Assembly (NCBI GenBank): GCA_947452635.1
Contig: CANGEE010000006.1
Coordinates: 1-41,121, forward strand
DNA from: Comamonadaceae bacterium
GTDB lineage: Bacteria > Pseudomonadota > Gammaproteobacteria > Burkholderiales > Burkholderiaceae_C
DNA length: 41,121 nucleotides
Direction: 5' to 3'
Positions 17,394 to 25,020 of the stretch are shown piece by piece; within the stretch, counting starts at the first letter, position 1, and every line of letters starts with the position of its first letter. The notes below the pieces were generated by a model. The model was not told where the DNA came from and made no database searches. It worked only from the letters and a program-made list of their open reading frames with translations. Position numbers and translations under genes: made by a program.

Positions 17394-17410
17394 AAGGAGA
17401 CTTTCATGAC
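17394..17410 (+). promoter_or_regulatory. Ribosome-binding site and start, copy 2 of a 17-base identical initiation region
   Basis: AAGGAGACTTTCATGAC is identical to 14047-14063 and defines the start of the cyclase gene at 17406. It lies 27 bases after the second permease stop, giving the enzyme part of the operon its own strong translation start. Confidence 0.8.
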
Positions 17411-18212
17411 GCGTAAATTTGTCGACCTGTCGATTTATTTGGAAAACGATGTGCTCAGCGACCCGCCGGCGTTTGCGCCCAAGATCGAATACTTCACCCA
17501 CGAGAACACCTTTGAACAAATCGCACCTTTTTTCCCGGGCCTGAAAAAAGAAGACCTGCCCGATGGCGAGGGTTGGGCGGTGGAGATGGTGCAACTGTCC
17601 ACCCACAACGGCACGCATCTGGACGCGCCGTACCACTTTCACTCCACCATGGACAAAGCGCTGGGCGAGAAGAAACCGGCAATTGCCATCCACGATGTGC
17701 CTTTGGAGTGGTGCTTTCAGCCCGGCGTGAAGCTGGACTTTCGGCATTTCGCCGACGGTTATGTGGTTACTGCCGCCGATGTCGAGGCAGAACTGAAACG
17801 CATTGACCACACGCTGAAACCGTTGGAAATCGTGGTGGTCAACACCGCTGCGGGCCTGCGCTACGGCCAGCCCCATTACGTGGCCAGTGGCTGCGGCATG
17901 GGTTATGAAGCCACCATGTATTTGCTGGAGCGCGGCGTGCGCTTGACCGGCACCGATGCCTGGAGCTGGGACGCGCCCTTTGTGCACACGGCGCAAAAGT
18001 ACGGCCAGTCCCAAGATGCTTCGCTGATTTGGGAAGGGCACAAAGCCGGGCGCGACATTGGCTACTGCCACATCGAGAAGTTGCACAACCTGGAGGTGCT
18101 GCCACCCACCGGCTTTTTCATCAGCTGCTTCCCGCACAAAATTCGCGGTGCCTCGGCCGGCTGGACGCGGGCTGTGGCGATTTTTGACGATGCCTTGATG
18201 GCCTCGGTGTAA
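17406..18212 (+). CDS. Cyclase family metal-dependent hydrolase (kynurenine-formamidase-like fold)
   Basis: A 268-residue protein with the defining metal-binding motif H67-N-G-T-H71-L-D73-A-P-Y-H77-F, followed by further conserved blocks (EIVVVNTAAGLRYG, LTGTDAWSWDAPF, IWEGHKAGRDIGYCHIEKL). Members of this family include bacterial kynurenine formamidase, isatin hydrolase and polyketide 'cyclases'; they hydrolyse amide or lactam-like bonds using zinc or manganese. This protein is longer than KynB (about 210 residues), so tryptophan catabolism is not implied. The gene is embedded between the ABC importer and a fumarylacetoacetase, suggesting hydrolytic opening of an imported ring compound or processing of a ring-cleavage product (inference). 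Confidence 0.9.
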   Translation: MTRKFVDLSIYLENDVLSDPPAFAPKIEYFTHENTFEQIAPFFPGLKKEDLPDGEGWAVEMVQLSTHNGTHLDAPYHFHSTMDKALGEKKPAIAIHDVPLEWCFQPGVKLDFRHFADGYVVTAADVEAELKRIDHTLKPLEIVVVNTAAGLRYGQPHYVASGCGMGYEATMYLLERGVRLTGTDAWSWDAPFVHTAQKYGQSQDASLIWEGHKAGRDIGYCHIEKLHNLEVLPPTGFFISCFPHKIRGASAGWTRAVAIFDDALMASV

Positions 18213-18223
18213 AGGACTTGACC

Positions 18224-19561
18224 ATGACGAACCCCACTTTGAATCTGACCCACGACCCGCAAGCGAGCAGCTGGCTGGCCAGTGCCAACGGCAGTGACTT
18301 TCCGATCCAGAACCTGCCCTATGGGCGTTTTCGCCCCGACAGCGCAGCAGCGTTGCGCTGTGGCGTGGCCGTGGGCGATCAGGTACTGGACTTGGCGCAT
18401 TTGGCTTCTCACAGCCAATGGCTGCAAGGGCCTGGTGTAGACACCGTCTTGGCCACGCGTGCCGTCCAAGCGGCCGCGCAGGACTTGCGCGACTTGATGC
18501 GCCAAGGCCCTGAGGCCTGGCATGCCTTGCGGGTGGCCTTGTTCTTGGCCTTGCGCGCCGATGCCTCGGCCGCAGTGCAGCGCGAAGTCGGCTCGGCTTT
18601 GCATGCGCTGAGCCGTGTCGAGCTGGCCACCGCGGTGCAGGTAGGCGAGTACACCGACTTCTACACCTCTTATTACCATGCGCGCAATGTCGGCATCGCC
18701 GTGGGGCGCGGCAGTGATGTGGCGCCCAATTTTTTCTGGATGCCGATCGCCTACCATGGCCGCGCTTCCAGTCTGCGGGTGAACAGCGCTTTTCACCGGC
18801 CTATGGGTCAAGCCATGGCCCCCGGCCAGGCGCAACCCGTCTACGGCCCTTGCCAGCGGCTGGACTATGAGTTGGAAATGGCCATCTACGTCGGCCAAGA
18901 CAATGCCTGGGGCAGCCCGGTGGCTATGGCGCAAGCCGAGTCGCATATTTTCGGCATGGGCTTGTTGAACGACTGGTCGGCGCGCGACATTCAATTTTGG
19001 GAGATGCCACCGCTTGGCCCCTTCCAAGGCAAGAACTTTGCGACTTCGCTTTCGCCCTGGATTGTCACCATGGAGGCCTTGGCCCCGTTTCGCTTGCCCT
19101 TCACACGTGATGCGGCCCATCCGCAACCCCTGGCTTATTTGGATGGCGAGGACCTGCGTGCGCACGGCGGCATCGACGTGAACTTGAGCGTGTCCTTGCA
19201 AACCGCGCAGATGCGCAGCCAGGGGCTGGCCGCGGAAGAAATTTCGCGCACCAATTTCAAGCACCAACACTGGTGCGTGTCGCAAATGCTGGTGCAGCAC
19301 ACCGTGGGCGGCTGCAATTTGCATGCGGGCGATGTGCTGGGCACCGGCACCATCTCGGGTCCAACGCCTGAAGAAGCAGGGGCCATCATCGAGTTGGCGC
19401 AAGCCGGGCAAAAACCCATCACCTTGGCCACGGGCGAACAGCGCGCCTTTTTAAGCGATGGCGATGCGGTGGTGCTGCGCGGCAGCTGCGAGCGCGCTGG
19501 TGCGGTGCGCATTGGTTTTGGCGAATGCCAAGGCGAGGTTCTGCCCTCGGTCCAACCATGA
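18224..19561 (+). CDS. fahA: Fumarylacetoacetase
   Basis: A 445-residue protein with the full two-domain architecture of true fumarylacetoacetase: an N-terminal SH3-like domain to about residue 130, then the beta-sandwich catalytic domain. Catalytic and metal residues known from mammalian FAH are all present: D145 in YTDFY, H152, E216 and E218 in LDYELEMA, D250 in NDWSARD and K270 in GKNF. The signature YHGRASS is at 177-183. It hydrolyses a C-C bond in acylpyruvate-type diketo acids (classically fumarylacetoacetate to fumarate plus acetoacetate, the last step of tyrosine/homogentisate breakdown). The start ATG 18224 has AAAGGA upstream. No homogentisate dioxygenase or maleylacetoacetate isomerase is next to it; instead it is embedded in an ABC-importer operon. 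Its stop overlaps the cupin start (ATGA). Confidence 0.94.
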   Translation: MTNPTLNLTHDPQASSWLASANGSDFPIQNLPYGRFRPDSAAALRCGVAVGDQVLDLAHLASHSQWLQGPGVDTVLATRAVQAAAQDLRDLMRQGPEAWHALRVALFLALRADASAAVQREVGSALHALSRVELATAVQVGEYTDFYTSYYHARNVGIAVGRGSDVAPNFFWMPIAYHGRASSLRVNSAFHRPMGQAMAPGQAQPVYGPCQRLDYELEMAIYVGQDNAWGSPVAMAQAESHIFGMGLLNDWSARDIQFWEMPPLGPFQGKNFATSLSPWIVTMEALAPFRLPFTRDAAHPQPLAYLDGEDLRAHGGIDVNLSVSLQTAQMRSQGLAAEEISRTNFKHQHWCVSQMLVQHTVGGCNLHAGDVLGTGTISGPTPEEAGAIIELAQAGQKPITLATGEQRAFLSDGDAVVLRGSCERAGAVRIGFGECQGEVLPSVQP

Positions 19562-20148
19562 ACCAAGCTTTGTCCCCCATCCACCGCGTGGTGACTGGCC
19601 ACGACGCCCATGGCCAAGCCGTGGTGTCGCACAACGGCGCATTGCCCACAGTGATCGAGCTGTCAGCCCTGCCGGGCACGGTGTTTCACGAAGTCTGGAG
19701 CACCCAAGGCGCGCCTTGTTTGGTGAGCAATGGCGACGATCCGACACTGGCCCCTTTGATGCTGCCGCCGCCTGCCTTGGGCACGCGCATCCGCTTTGTC
19801 GACATACCGCCGGACACCACCGAATTTTTGCGCGGTGGCGTGCACAGCACGCGGGCGGCTTTCGCTGAAATCGGCGACGCCGCAGCGTCCACCGCGCAGG
19901 CGAATTCGCCGCACCCTTTGATGCACCGCACCGAAACCGTGGACTACGGGGTGGTGATGGAAGGCGAGATCGTGCTGGTACTGGACGACTCGGAAGTGGC
20001 TTTGCAGCGCGGCGGCGTGGTGATTCAACGCGGCACCAACCATGCCTGGGCCAATCGGTCTGACCGAGTGTGCCGCATGTTGTTTGTCTTGGTCGATGGG
20101 GCTTATGAGCCCGCGCTGGCCCAAGCGCTCAAGGGCACCCACCCCTGA
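19558..20148 (+). CDS. Cupin domain protein
   Basis: A 196-residue protein; ATG 19558 overlaps the fumarylacetoacetase stop. The C-terminal half is a single cupin: HRTETVDYGVVMEGE (H123, E126 and Y130 candidates in motif 1) and GGVVIQRGTNHAWANRS (H162 in motif 2). The N-terminal half (residues 1-110) is poorly conserved in appearance. Small single cupins of this form are common beside aromatic-degradation genes and may be isomerases, decarboxylases, dioxygenases or sensors. It is shorter than bicupin gentisate dioxygenase. Translational coupling to fahA implies a role in the same pathway; the reaction is unknown. It is the last gene of the TetR-led operon and ends only four bases from the convergent DUF2127 gene. 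Confidence 0.88.
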   Translation: MNQALSPIHRVVTGHDAHGQAVVSHNGALPTVIELSALPGTVFHEVWSTQGAPCLVSNGDDPTLAPLMLPPPALGTRIRFVDIPPDTTEFLRGGVHSTRAAFAEIGDAAASTAQANSPHPLMHRTETVDYGVVMEGEIVLVLDDSEVALQRGGVVIQRGTNHAWANRSDRVCRMLFVLVDGAYEPALAQALKGTHP

Positions 20149-20152
20149 GGGC

Positions 20153-20662
20153 TTAGACGCCAGTGCGCTCGAGCAGCTCAGCCGGTGGTGGGGATTTTTG
20201 TGTCCGCCACAGCCGAGCGACCATGTAGGCCACCATCACCACATTCAAGGCCAGCACACAGGCGTTGGCCCATGCGGGGTGGTGCAGCAGGTGGCTGATT
20301 TCGATGGGCAGGTAAATCGCGCCGGAACCCGCCGCCAAGCCTTCTGCCCAGCGGCGGTCTTGCCACAGCCCATAGGCTTCGGTGAAGCTCAGCGCCGCAT
20401 ACGCCGTGGCAAACAACACAATTTCACGCAAATTGGCTTGCTGCAGCCAACGGGCCTCGTCCAACAGCATGCGGGGGTAATGCGCATCCGGGTCCAAATG
20501 GAAGTGACCGATCAGCGCATAGGCCAGGGCGCGAAGGTCATGGTGCATCAGGCTGAGCAAGCCCAAGCTGGCCGCCAGCACCGCCAAGCCTTTGATGGCT
20601 TCAAACAGCGCAATCGCATGCAGCACTGGGCTGGGGGATGGCGTGACTGGCGCAGCGGGCAT
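20153..20662 (-). CDS. DUF2127 family membrane protein
   Basis: A 169-residue protein with four predicted membrane segments: IALFEAIKGLAVLAASLGLL, REIVLFATAYAALSFTEAYGLW in part, AGSGAIYLPIEISHLL, and ANACVLALNVVMVAYMVARLW in part. The N-terminal ALFEAIKG pattern and overall size match DUF2127, a family of unknown function. The ATG at 20662 is chosen; an in-frame TTG at 20725 would overlap the MgtC-family stop. It is 47 bases downstream of that gene and probably co-transcribed. No catalytic motif is evident. Confidence 0.82.
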   Translation of the reverse strand: MPAAPVTPSPSPVLHAIALFEAIKGLAVLAASLGLLSLMHHDLRALAYALIGHFHLDPDAHYPRMLLDEARWLQQANLREIVLFATAYAALSFTEAYGLWQDRRWAEGLAAGSGAIYLPIEISHLLHHPAWANACVLALNVVMVAYMVARLWRTQKSPPPAELLERTGV

Positions 20663-20709
20663 GCGAGGGTTGAGATGAGATTCAAAAATGGGTGGACAGT
20701 GCGCAGCGT

Positions 20710-21387
20710 TCAGAGCAAGACCCAAGACAAACTCAGCACCCCTGGCGGGTGCAAATTTTGCAGCATGGCCATGCCCCCTGGGTTGTATTGACCATGCTCA
20801 AACAGCACGGTGTAACTCACGCGCGCGCGCTCGTGGTCGAGTCGCTGTGAGGCACCGGCCTTGATTTCCAGGTGCTGCGCCTGAAAATAAGTGGCGATGT
20901 GGCTTTGGATGTTGGGGACGTCCTGGACATGGCATTCCAGATGGATTTGTACCGACTCGGTCAGGCTGTCAGCGGCTCCCATTTTGAGATTCAAAAATTG
21001 CGCAACTTGCCGCAGCAGCGTATTGGCCGCGACGATGGTGAAGGTGGCAATCGCCGCTTCAGTGCCACGCCCTATGCCGCACAAAATGCCCACCGCCGCA
21101 CAGCACCACAGGGTGGCAGCGGTGTTGATACCACGGGTTTGGGCCCCTTCGCGAAACAGCAGGCCGCCGCCAATGAAGCCCACGCCCACGACGATTTGGC
21201 CTGCCATGCGCACATAGTCGTGAAAATCGCTGCCGTTTTGCGTCACCAAAATGAACAGACACGCACCCAAGGACACCAGGGCATTGGTTTTGAGGTCCAC
21301 CAGACGCCGGTGCCATTGCCGCTCCAGACCAATGACCGAGCCCAGCAGCAGGGACAGCAGCGTGGCTTGGATGAAGGCCGCAATCAC
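20710..21387 (-). CDS. MgtC/SapB family membrane protein
   Basis: About 225 residues from a GTG at 21387 (AGGA 8 bases upstream). A longer frame opens at 21516 but would overlap the preceding serine-hydrolase gene and adds sequence without family features. The N-terminal membrane domain shows the family signatures LLLGSVIGLERQWHRR, LVSLGACLFILVT, VGVGFIGGGLLF and GINTAATLWCCAAVGILCG. A cytosolic C-terminal domain of about 75 residues follows. MgtC proteins in pathogens modulate membrane energetics and low-magnesium growth; the role in a free-living bacterium is unclear. It lies between a serine hydrolase and DUF2127 on the same strand. Confidence 0.9.
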   Translation of the reverse strand: MIAAFIQATLLSLLLGSVIGLERQWHRRLVDLKTNALVSLGACLFILVTQNGSDFHDYVRMAGQIVVGVGFIGGGLLFREGAQTRGINTAATLWCCAAVGILCGIGRGTEAAIATFTIVAANTLLRQVAQFLNLKMGAADSLTESVQIHLECHVQDVPNIQSHIATYFQAQHLEIKAGASQRLDHERARVSYTVLFEHGQYNPGGMAMLQNLHPPGVLSLSWVLL

Positions 21388-21448
21388 TGGCCGTGTCCTG
21401 TTTTCTGTCGACGCAGGGCCGAACACATGCCTTGAAAGGTGGCCGAAA

Positions 21449-22672
21449 TCAATGGAAACCCAATGCTTTGTAGGCCTGCTTTTTAAACTCGAACGAATAG
21501 GGATTGCCAAAGCCAAAATAACGCTGGGTCATCAAGACGGCGGCGATGCCGATGCGCGGGTTGATCCACCAGATGGTGCCTGCCAAGCCACCCCATCCCA
21601 CTTCGCCGACCACCGACGCGGGCTCCAGCGGACTGGTGCCGATGGTCACCGAGGAGCCCAGGCCAAAGCCTTTGCTTTCAAAGCGCGGCATGTTGGGGAA
21701 CTGCACGCACTGGCCAGATGCCAGTTGATTCGTGCACATCTGGGCGATGGATTCGGGCTTGAGCAATGCAGGCCCACCCGGCAGCAGGCTTTGCATGAAT
21801 TTGATGGTGTCGCCCAATGTGGAGACCAGGCCACCGCCGCCGGACTCACGCGGTCCTTTGTGCAGATACGCGCCCGGGTAGGGCTTGTCATCGGCGCGCA
21901 ACAGTCCGGGTTTGCGGGGGTCTGACAAATCCACGCCCACATACAAAGCGCACAGCCGGTCTTGTTTGGCGGGTGGCACCCAAAAATCGGTGTCGTGCAT
22001 GCCCAGGGGTTGGAAAATGCGGCGTGACAGAAATGCGCCAAAGGATTCACCCGAGACCACTTCCACCACGCGCCCCAAGACATCGGTGGCGACCGAGTAT
22101 TCCCAATTCGTGCCGGGCTGAAAAGACAGCGGCAGTGCCGACAAGGTCGTCATCATCTGTGCCAAATTGTGGCCTGGGTGCATCACCGCCGACTGGTTGT
22201 AGGCCTTGTACATCAGCGTGCCCGGGTCAAAAATGCCGTAGGACAAGCCAGAGGTGTGGGTCATCAGGTGACGGATGGTGATCGGCGTGTGGGCCGGTTC
22301 GACTTCATCGATGCGCTGGGCACCAGGCTTCAAGACCCAGCGAGAACCGAGTTCGGGGATGAAGGCCTCCACCGGATCGTCCCAGCGAATGCGCCCCTCT
22401 TCCACCAACATCAAGATGGCACAGGATGTGACCAATTTGGTGCTGGAGAACATCCGGAAAATATGGTCCTCGCGCAGCGCCACACCAGCCTCCTTGTCGG
22501 CATAACCGGTGCAAAAGGTATCGACCAGCTGGCCGCCTTGGAACAGGGCTGTGGAGACGCAGGGCAGGTATGCTTGGTCAACCTGCGCTTGCATGGCGGT
22601 GTGGAAAGAGGAAAAATCAAGTGGCGTCATGTGTGCGCTCAAGTCAAGGAGTGCCATGATTATGGGGCCCAT
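21449..22672 (-). CDS. Serine hydrolase of the beta-lactamase/class C esterase family
   Basis: A 407-residue protein with the acyl-enzyme motif S76-S-T-K79 (FSSTKL), a typical following HLMTHTSGLSYG block and a YSVATDVLGRVVEV segment at the position of the second (Tyr) motif. The C-terminal GWGGLAGTIWWINP block is also typical of the group. Family members are EstB-like esterases and D-amino-peptidase-like hydrolases rather than true beta-lactamases. No clear signal peptide is visible, so it is probably cytosolic. Start ATG 22672 is uncertain: ATGs at 22657 and 22630 are in frame and none has a strong ribosome-binding site. It is divergent from a CoA-transferase gene. Confidence 0.9.
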   Translation of the reverse strand: MGPIIMALLDLSAHMTPLDFSSFHTAMQAQVDQAYLPCVSTALFQGGQLVDTFCTGYADKEAGVALREDHIFRMFSSTKLVTSCAILMLVEEGRIRWDDPVEAFIPELGSRWVLKPGAQRIDEVEPAHTPITIRHLMTHTSGLSYGIFDPGTLMYKAYNQSAVMHPGHNLAQMMTTLSALPLSFQPGTNWEYSVATDVLGRVVEVVSGESFGAFLSRRIFQPLGMHDTDFWVPPAKQDRLCALYVGVDLSDPRKPGLLRADDKPYPGAYLHKGPRESGGGGLVSTLGDTIKFMQSLLPGGPALLKPESIAQMCTNQLASGQCVQFPNMPRFESKGFGLGSSVTIGTSPLEPASVVGEVGWGGLAGTIWWINPRIGIAAVLMTQRYFGFGNPYSFEFKKQAYKALGFH

Positions 22673-22712
22673 TCTTCAGTTTGCACACGAGCCGAGACGC
22701 TGAGGCCTATCA

Positions 22713-22732
22713 CACAGGCGTCACCGCCTGTG
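22713..22732. promoter_or_regulatory. Perfect palindrome in a divergent intergenic region
   Basis: CACAGGCG and CGCCTGTG flank the four bases TCAC, forming a perfect 8-bp inverted repeat about 40 bases from the serine-hydrolase start and 85 bases from the CoA-transferase start. There is no T-run, so a terminator is unlikely. A regulator-binding site or a 5'-UTR hairpin is more plausible. Confidence 0.35.
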
Positions 22733-22817
22733 CGGTCTGAGGGGGCGCGTCATTTCGGCGGCAGCACCATCTTGACTTCAGGCATAGACTGCTTGTGCGC
22801 AGACAGCAGGAGACCCT

Positions 22818-24017
22818 ATGAGTGGTGCATTGAGCGGACTGAGGATTTTGGATTTATCCAGTGTGTTGATGGGGCCTTTCGCCACCCAGCTCATGGCCGA
22901 CATGGGGGCGGATGTCATCAAAATCGAATCCCCTGCAGGTGACACGGTGCGCGGCATCGGCCCGATGCGTCACCCGCAGATGGGGTCGAACTTTCTGCAT
23001 GTGAACCGCAACAAACGCAGCCTGGTGCTGGATTTGAAAAACCCAGCAGGGCTGCAAGCCTTTTTTCAATTGGTGAGCACCGCCGATGTGGTGGTCTACA
23101 ACATCCGGCCGCAAGCCATGCGGCGCCTGGGCATTGATTATGAACGGCTCAAAGCCCTCAACCCGCGCATCATTTACGCCGGTCTTTATGGCTACAGCGA
23201 AAAAGGCCCCTATGCTGGCAAACCCGCCTACGACGATTTGATCCAAGGGGTGGCCGCGGTGCCCAGCTTGATGAGCCAAGCCAGTGGCGGTGAGCCACGC
23301 TATGTGCCGCTGACTTTGGCCGACCGGACGGTGGGATTGATGGCCTCGAATGCCATCTTGGCCGCTGTCATTGCCCGCCATCAAACAGGCATGGAGCAAG
23401 CGGTGGAGGTGCCGATGTTTGAAACCTTGACGCAGTATGTCTTGGGCGAACACATGGCGGGGGCCTCGTACCTGCCGCCGCTGGGGCCGACGGGTTATGC
23501 GCGCTTATTGGTCCAGGAGCGTCGCCCTTACCCCACCACCGACGGTTATCTGTGTGTGCTGATCTACACCGATCGGCATTGGGCCGCATTTTTGGATTTG
23601 ATCGGGCAGGGCGTTTTGTTCACCCAAGACCCTCGATTTGCCAACATCGGTGCCCGCAGTCAGCTCATCAACGATCTGTACGCCATGGTGGCCCAAGCCC
23701 TGCAGACCGATACCACCGAGGCCTGGATGGCGCGCTTGAACCAAGCCGATATCCCGTGCATGCCGATGCACGATGTGGACAGTTTGCTGCAAGACCCACA
23801 TCTGTGGGCGGTTGGCATGTTGCAACGGGTTGAGCATCCGACCGAGGGGGCGATGCTGGAGATTGGCGTGCCGGTCAGTTTTTCGGACACTCCTGCCTCG
23901 ACTCAACAACAACCGGCACCCGCCCTGGGGCAGCACAGCGTGCAGGTCTTGAGGGAGGCGGGCCTGACGCCCGAGGCGATTGAGGCCTTGCAGGCTTGTG
24001 GTGCGACCAACCGCTGA
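22818..24017 (+). CDS. CaiB/BaiF family III CoA-transferase
   Basis: A complete 399-residue family III CoA-transferase. It begins with the conserved LSGLRILDLSSVLMGPFATQ region, has ADVIKIESPAGD at 31-42, NRNKRSLVLDLK at 63-74 and the catalytic D169 in LADRTVG, the same position as Asp169 of formyl-CoA transferase. The ATG follows AGGAG with good spacing. It moves CoA from a thioester (often succinyl-, acetyl- or formyl-CoA) to an organic acid. It is a single-gene unit, divergent from a serine hydrolase and convergent with the eight-gene CoA operon. It may activate a substrate for that operon, which has its own transferase. Acceptor acid unknown. Confidence 0.94.
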   Translation: MSGALSGLRILDLSSVLMGPFATQLMADMGADVIKIESPAGDTVRGIGPMRHPQMGSNFLHVNRNKRSLVLDLKNPAGLQAFFQLVSTADVVVYNIRPQAMRRLGIDYERLKALNPRIIYAGLYGYSEKGPYAGKPAYDDLIQGVAAVPSLMSQASGGEPRYVPLTLADRTVGLMASNAILAAVIARHQTGMEQAVEVPMFETLTQYVLGEHMAGASYLPPLGPTGYARLLVQERRPYPTTDGYLCVLIYTDRHWAAFLDLIGQGVLFTQDPRFANIGARSQLINDLYAMVAQALQTDTTEAWMARLNQADIPCMPMHDVDSLLQDPHLWAVGMLQRVEHPTEGAMLEIGVPVSFSDTPASTQQQPAPALGQHSVQVLREAGLTPEAIEALQACGATNR

Positions 24018-24045
24018 GCCGGATCTCGCCAAGCCCCTGCGCTGC

Positions 24046-25011
24046 TCACTCCGCTTTGGCGCCGGAATCTTTCACCGCCTTGGCCCAGCGCGGCATTTCG
24101 CTGCGCAAGTAAGCGGCGTATTCGGCAGCGGTGCCACCCAAAATATCCGCCCCTTGGGCTGCTAAACGGGCGCGGATGTCGGGATGCGTCAGTGCTTTGT
24201 TGGTTTCGGCATTGAGTTTTTGAATGATCTCCACCGGCGTGCCCACGGGCACCACAATGCCTTGCCAGGCCGCCGCTTCAAAGCCGGGCAGGCCGGCTTC
24301 GGCCAGGGTGGGCAACTCGGGCATCAGCGCCGAGCGCTTGCTGCTGGTCACGGCCAAGCCGCGCAAGCGGTTGTCGCGCACATAGGGCAGCACCGTGTTC
24401 ATGGTGTCGATCATGAATTGGGTTTGGCCCGAAGCCAAATCCACCAGGCCCGGGGCGCTGCCTTTGTAGGGGATGTGCTGGGTTTGAATGCCCGTCTGGG
24501 TCGATACCATGGCGCTGGCCAAATGGGTGATGGTGCCGGTGCCAGAAGAGCTGTAATTGAGCGTGCCTGCCCGCGTCTTGGCCAACTCCAAAAATTCCTT
24601 CACCGATTTGGCGGGCAATTGGGGGTTGACCACCAGCACCAAAGGCACACTGGCGGTCAGCAAGACAGGTGCAAAGTCTTTCAAGGTGTCGTAATTCACC
24701 TTGCCATACAAAGCCGGACCTATCACGATGGCTGAAGTGTTGTAGAACACCGTGTAACCATCGGGCGCGGCTTTGGCGGCCAGCTCGGCTGCAATATTGC
24801 CACCTGCGCCTGGTTTGTTGTCGACAAACACTTGTTGACCGAGTTGCTCTGACAGTTTTTGTGCCAACACCCGCGACACCAGATCGGTCGGCCCGCCGGG
24901 CGGGAAGGCGATGATCATGCGGATCGGTTTGCTCGGCCAGCTTTGCGCCCACAGCCCGCTGCTCAGAGCGGCCAGCACACAAGCGACCAGCATGCGGCAA
25001 ATGAATTTCAT
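24046..25011 (-). CDS. Bug/TctC-type tripartite tricarboxylate transporter receptor (2 of 4)
   Basis: A 321-residue receptor with signal peptide MKFICRMLVACVLAALSSG..WAQ and the mature start WPSKPIRMIIAFPPGGPTDLV, then DNKPGAGGNIAAEL. ATG 25011 has AAGGA six bases upstream; an ATG two codons earlier (25017) lies too close to it. Last gene of the eight-gene operon, nine bases after the amidohydrolase stop. The PGGPTD loop after the first strand is the usual ligand-carboxylate clamp of the family. No TctA/TctB is present. Being the second Bug receptor in one operon, it may recognise a different but related solute than the one at 29637. Confidence 0.93.
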   Translation of the reverse strand: MKFICRMLVACVLAALSSGLWAQSWPSKPIRMIIAFPPGGPTDLVSRVLAQKLSEQLGQQVFVDNKPGAGGNIAAELAAKAAPDGYTVFYNTSAIVIGPALYGKVNYDTLKDFAPVLLTASVPLVLVVNPQLPAKSVKEFLELAKTRAGTLNYSSSGTGTITHLASAMVSTQTGIQTQHIPYKGSAPGLVDLASGQTQFMIDTMNTVLPYVRDNRLRGLAVTSSKRSALMPELPTLAEAGLPGFEAAAWQGIVVPVGTPVEIIQKLNAETNKALTHPDIRARLAAQGADILGGTAAEYAAYLRSEMPRWAKAVKDSGAKAE

Positions 25012-25020
25012 GGTCATTCC

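Noticed and set aside
16410-18137. A 575-codon minus-strand open frame opposite the permease and cyclase genes
   Set aside because: Low-complexity Gln/His/Arg composition with no recognisable domain, antisense to well-supported genes.
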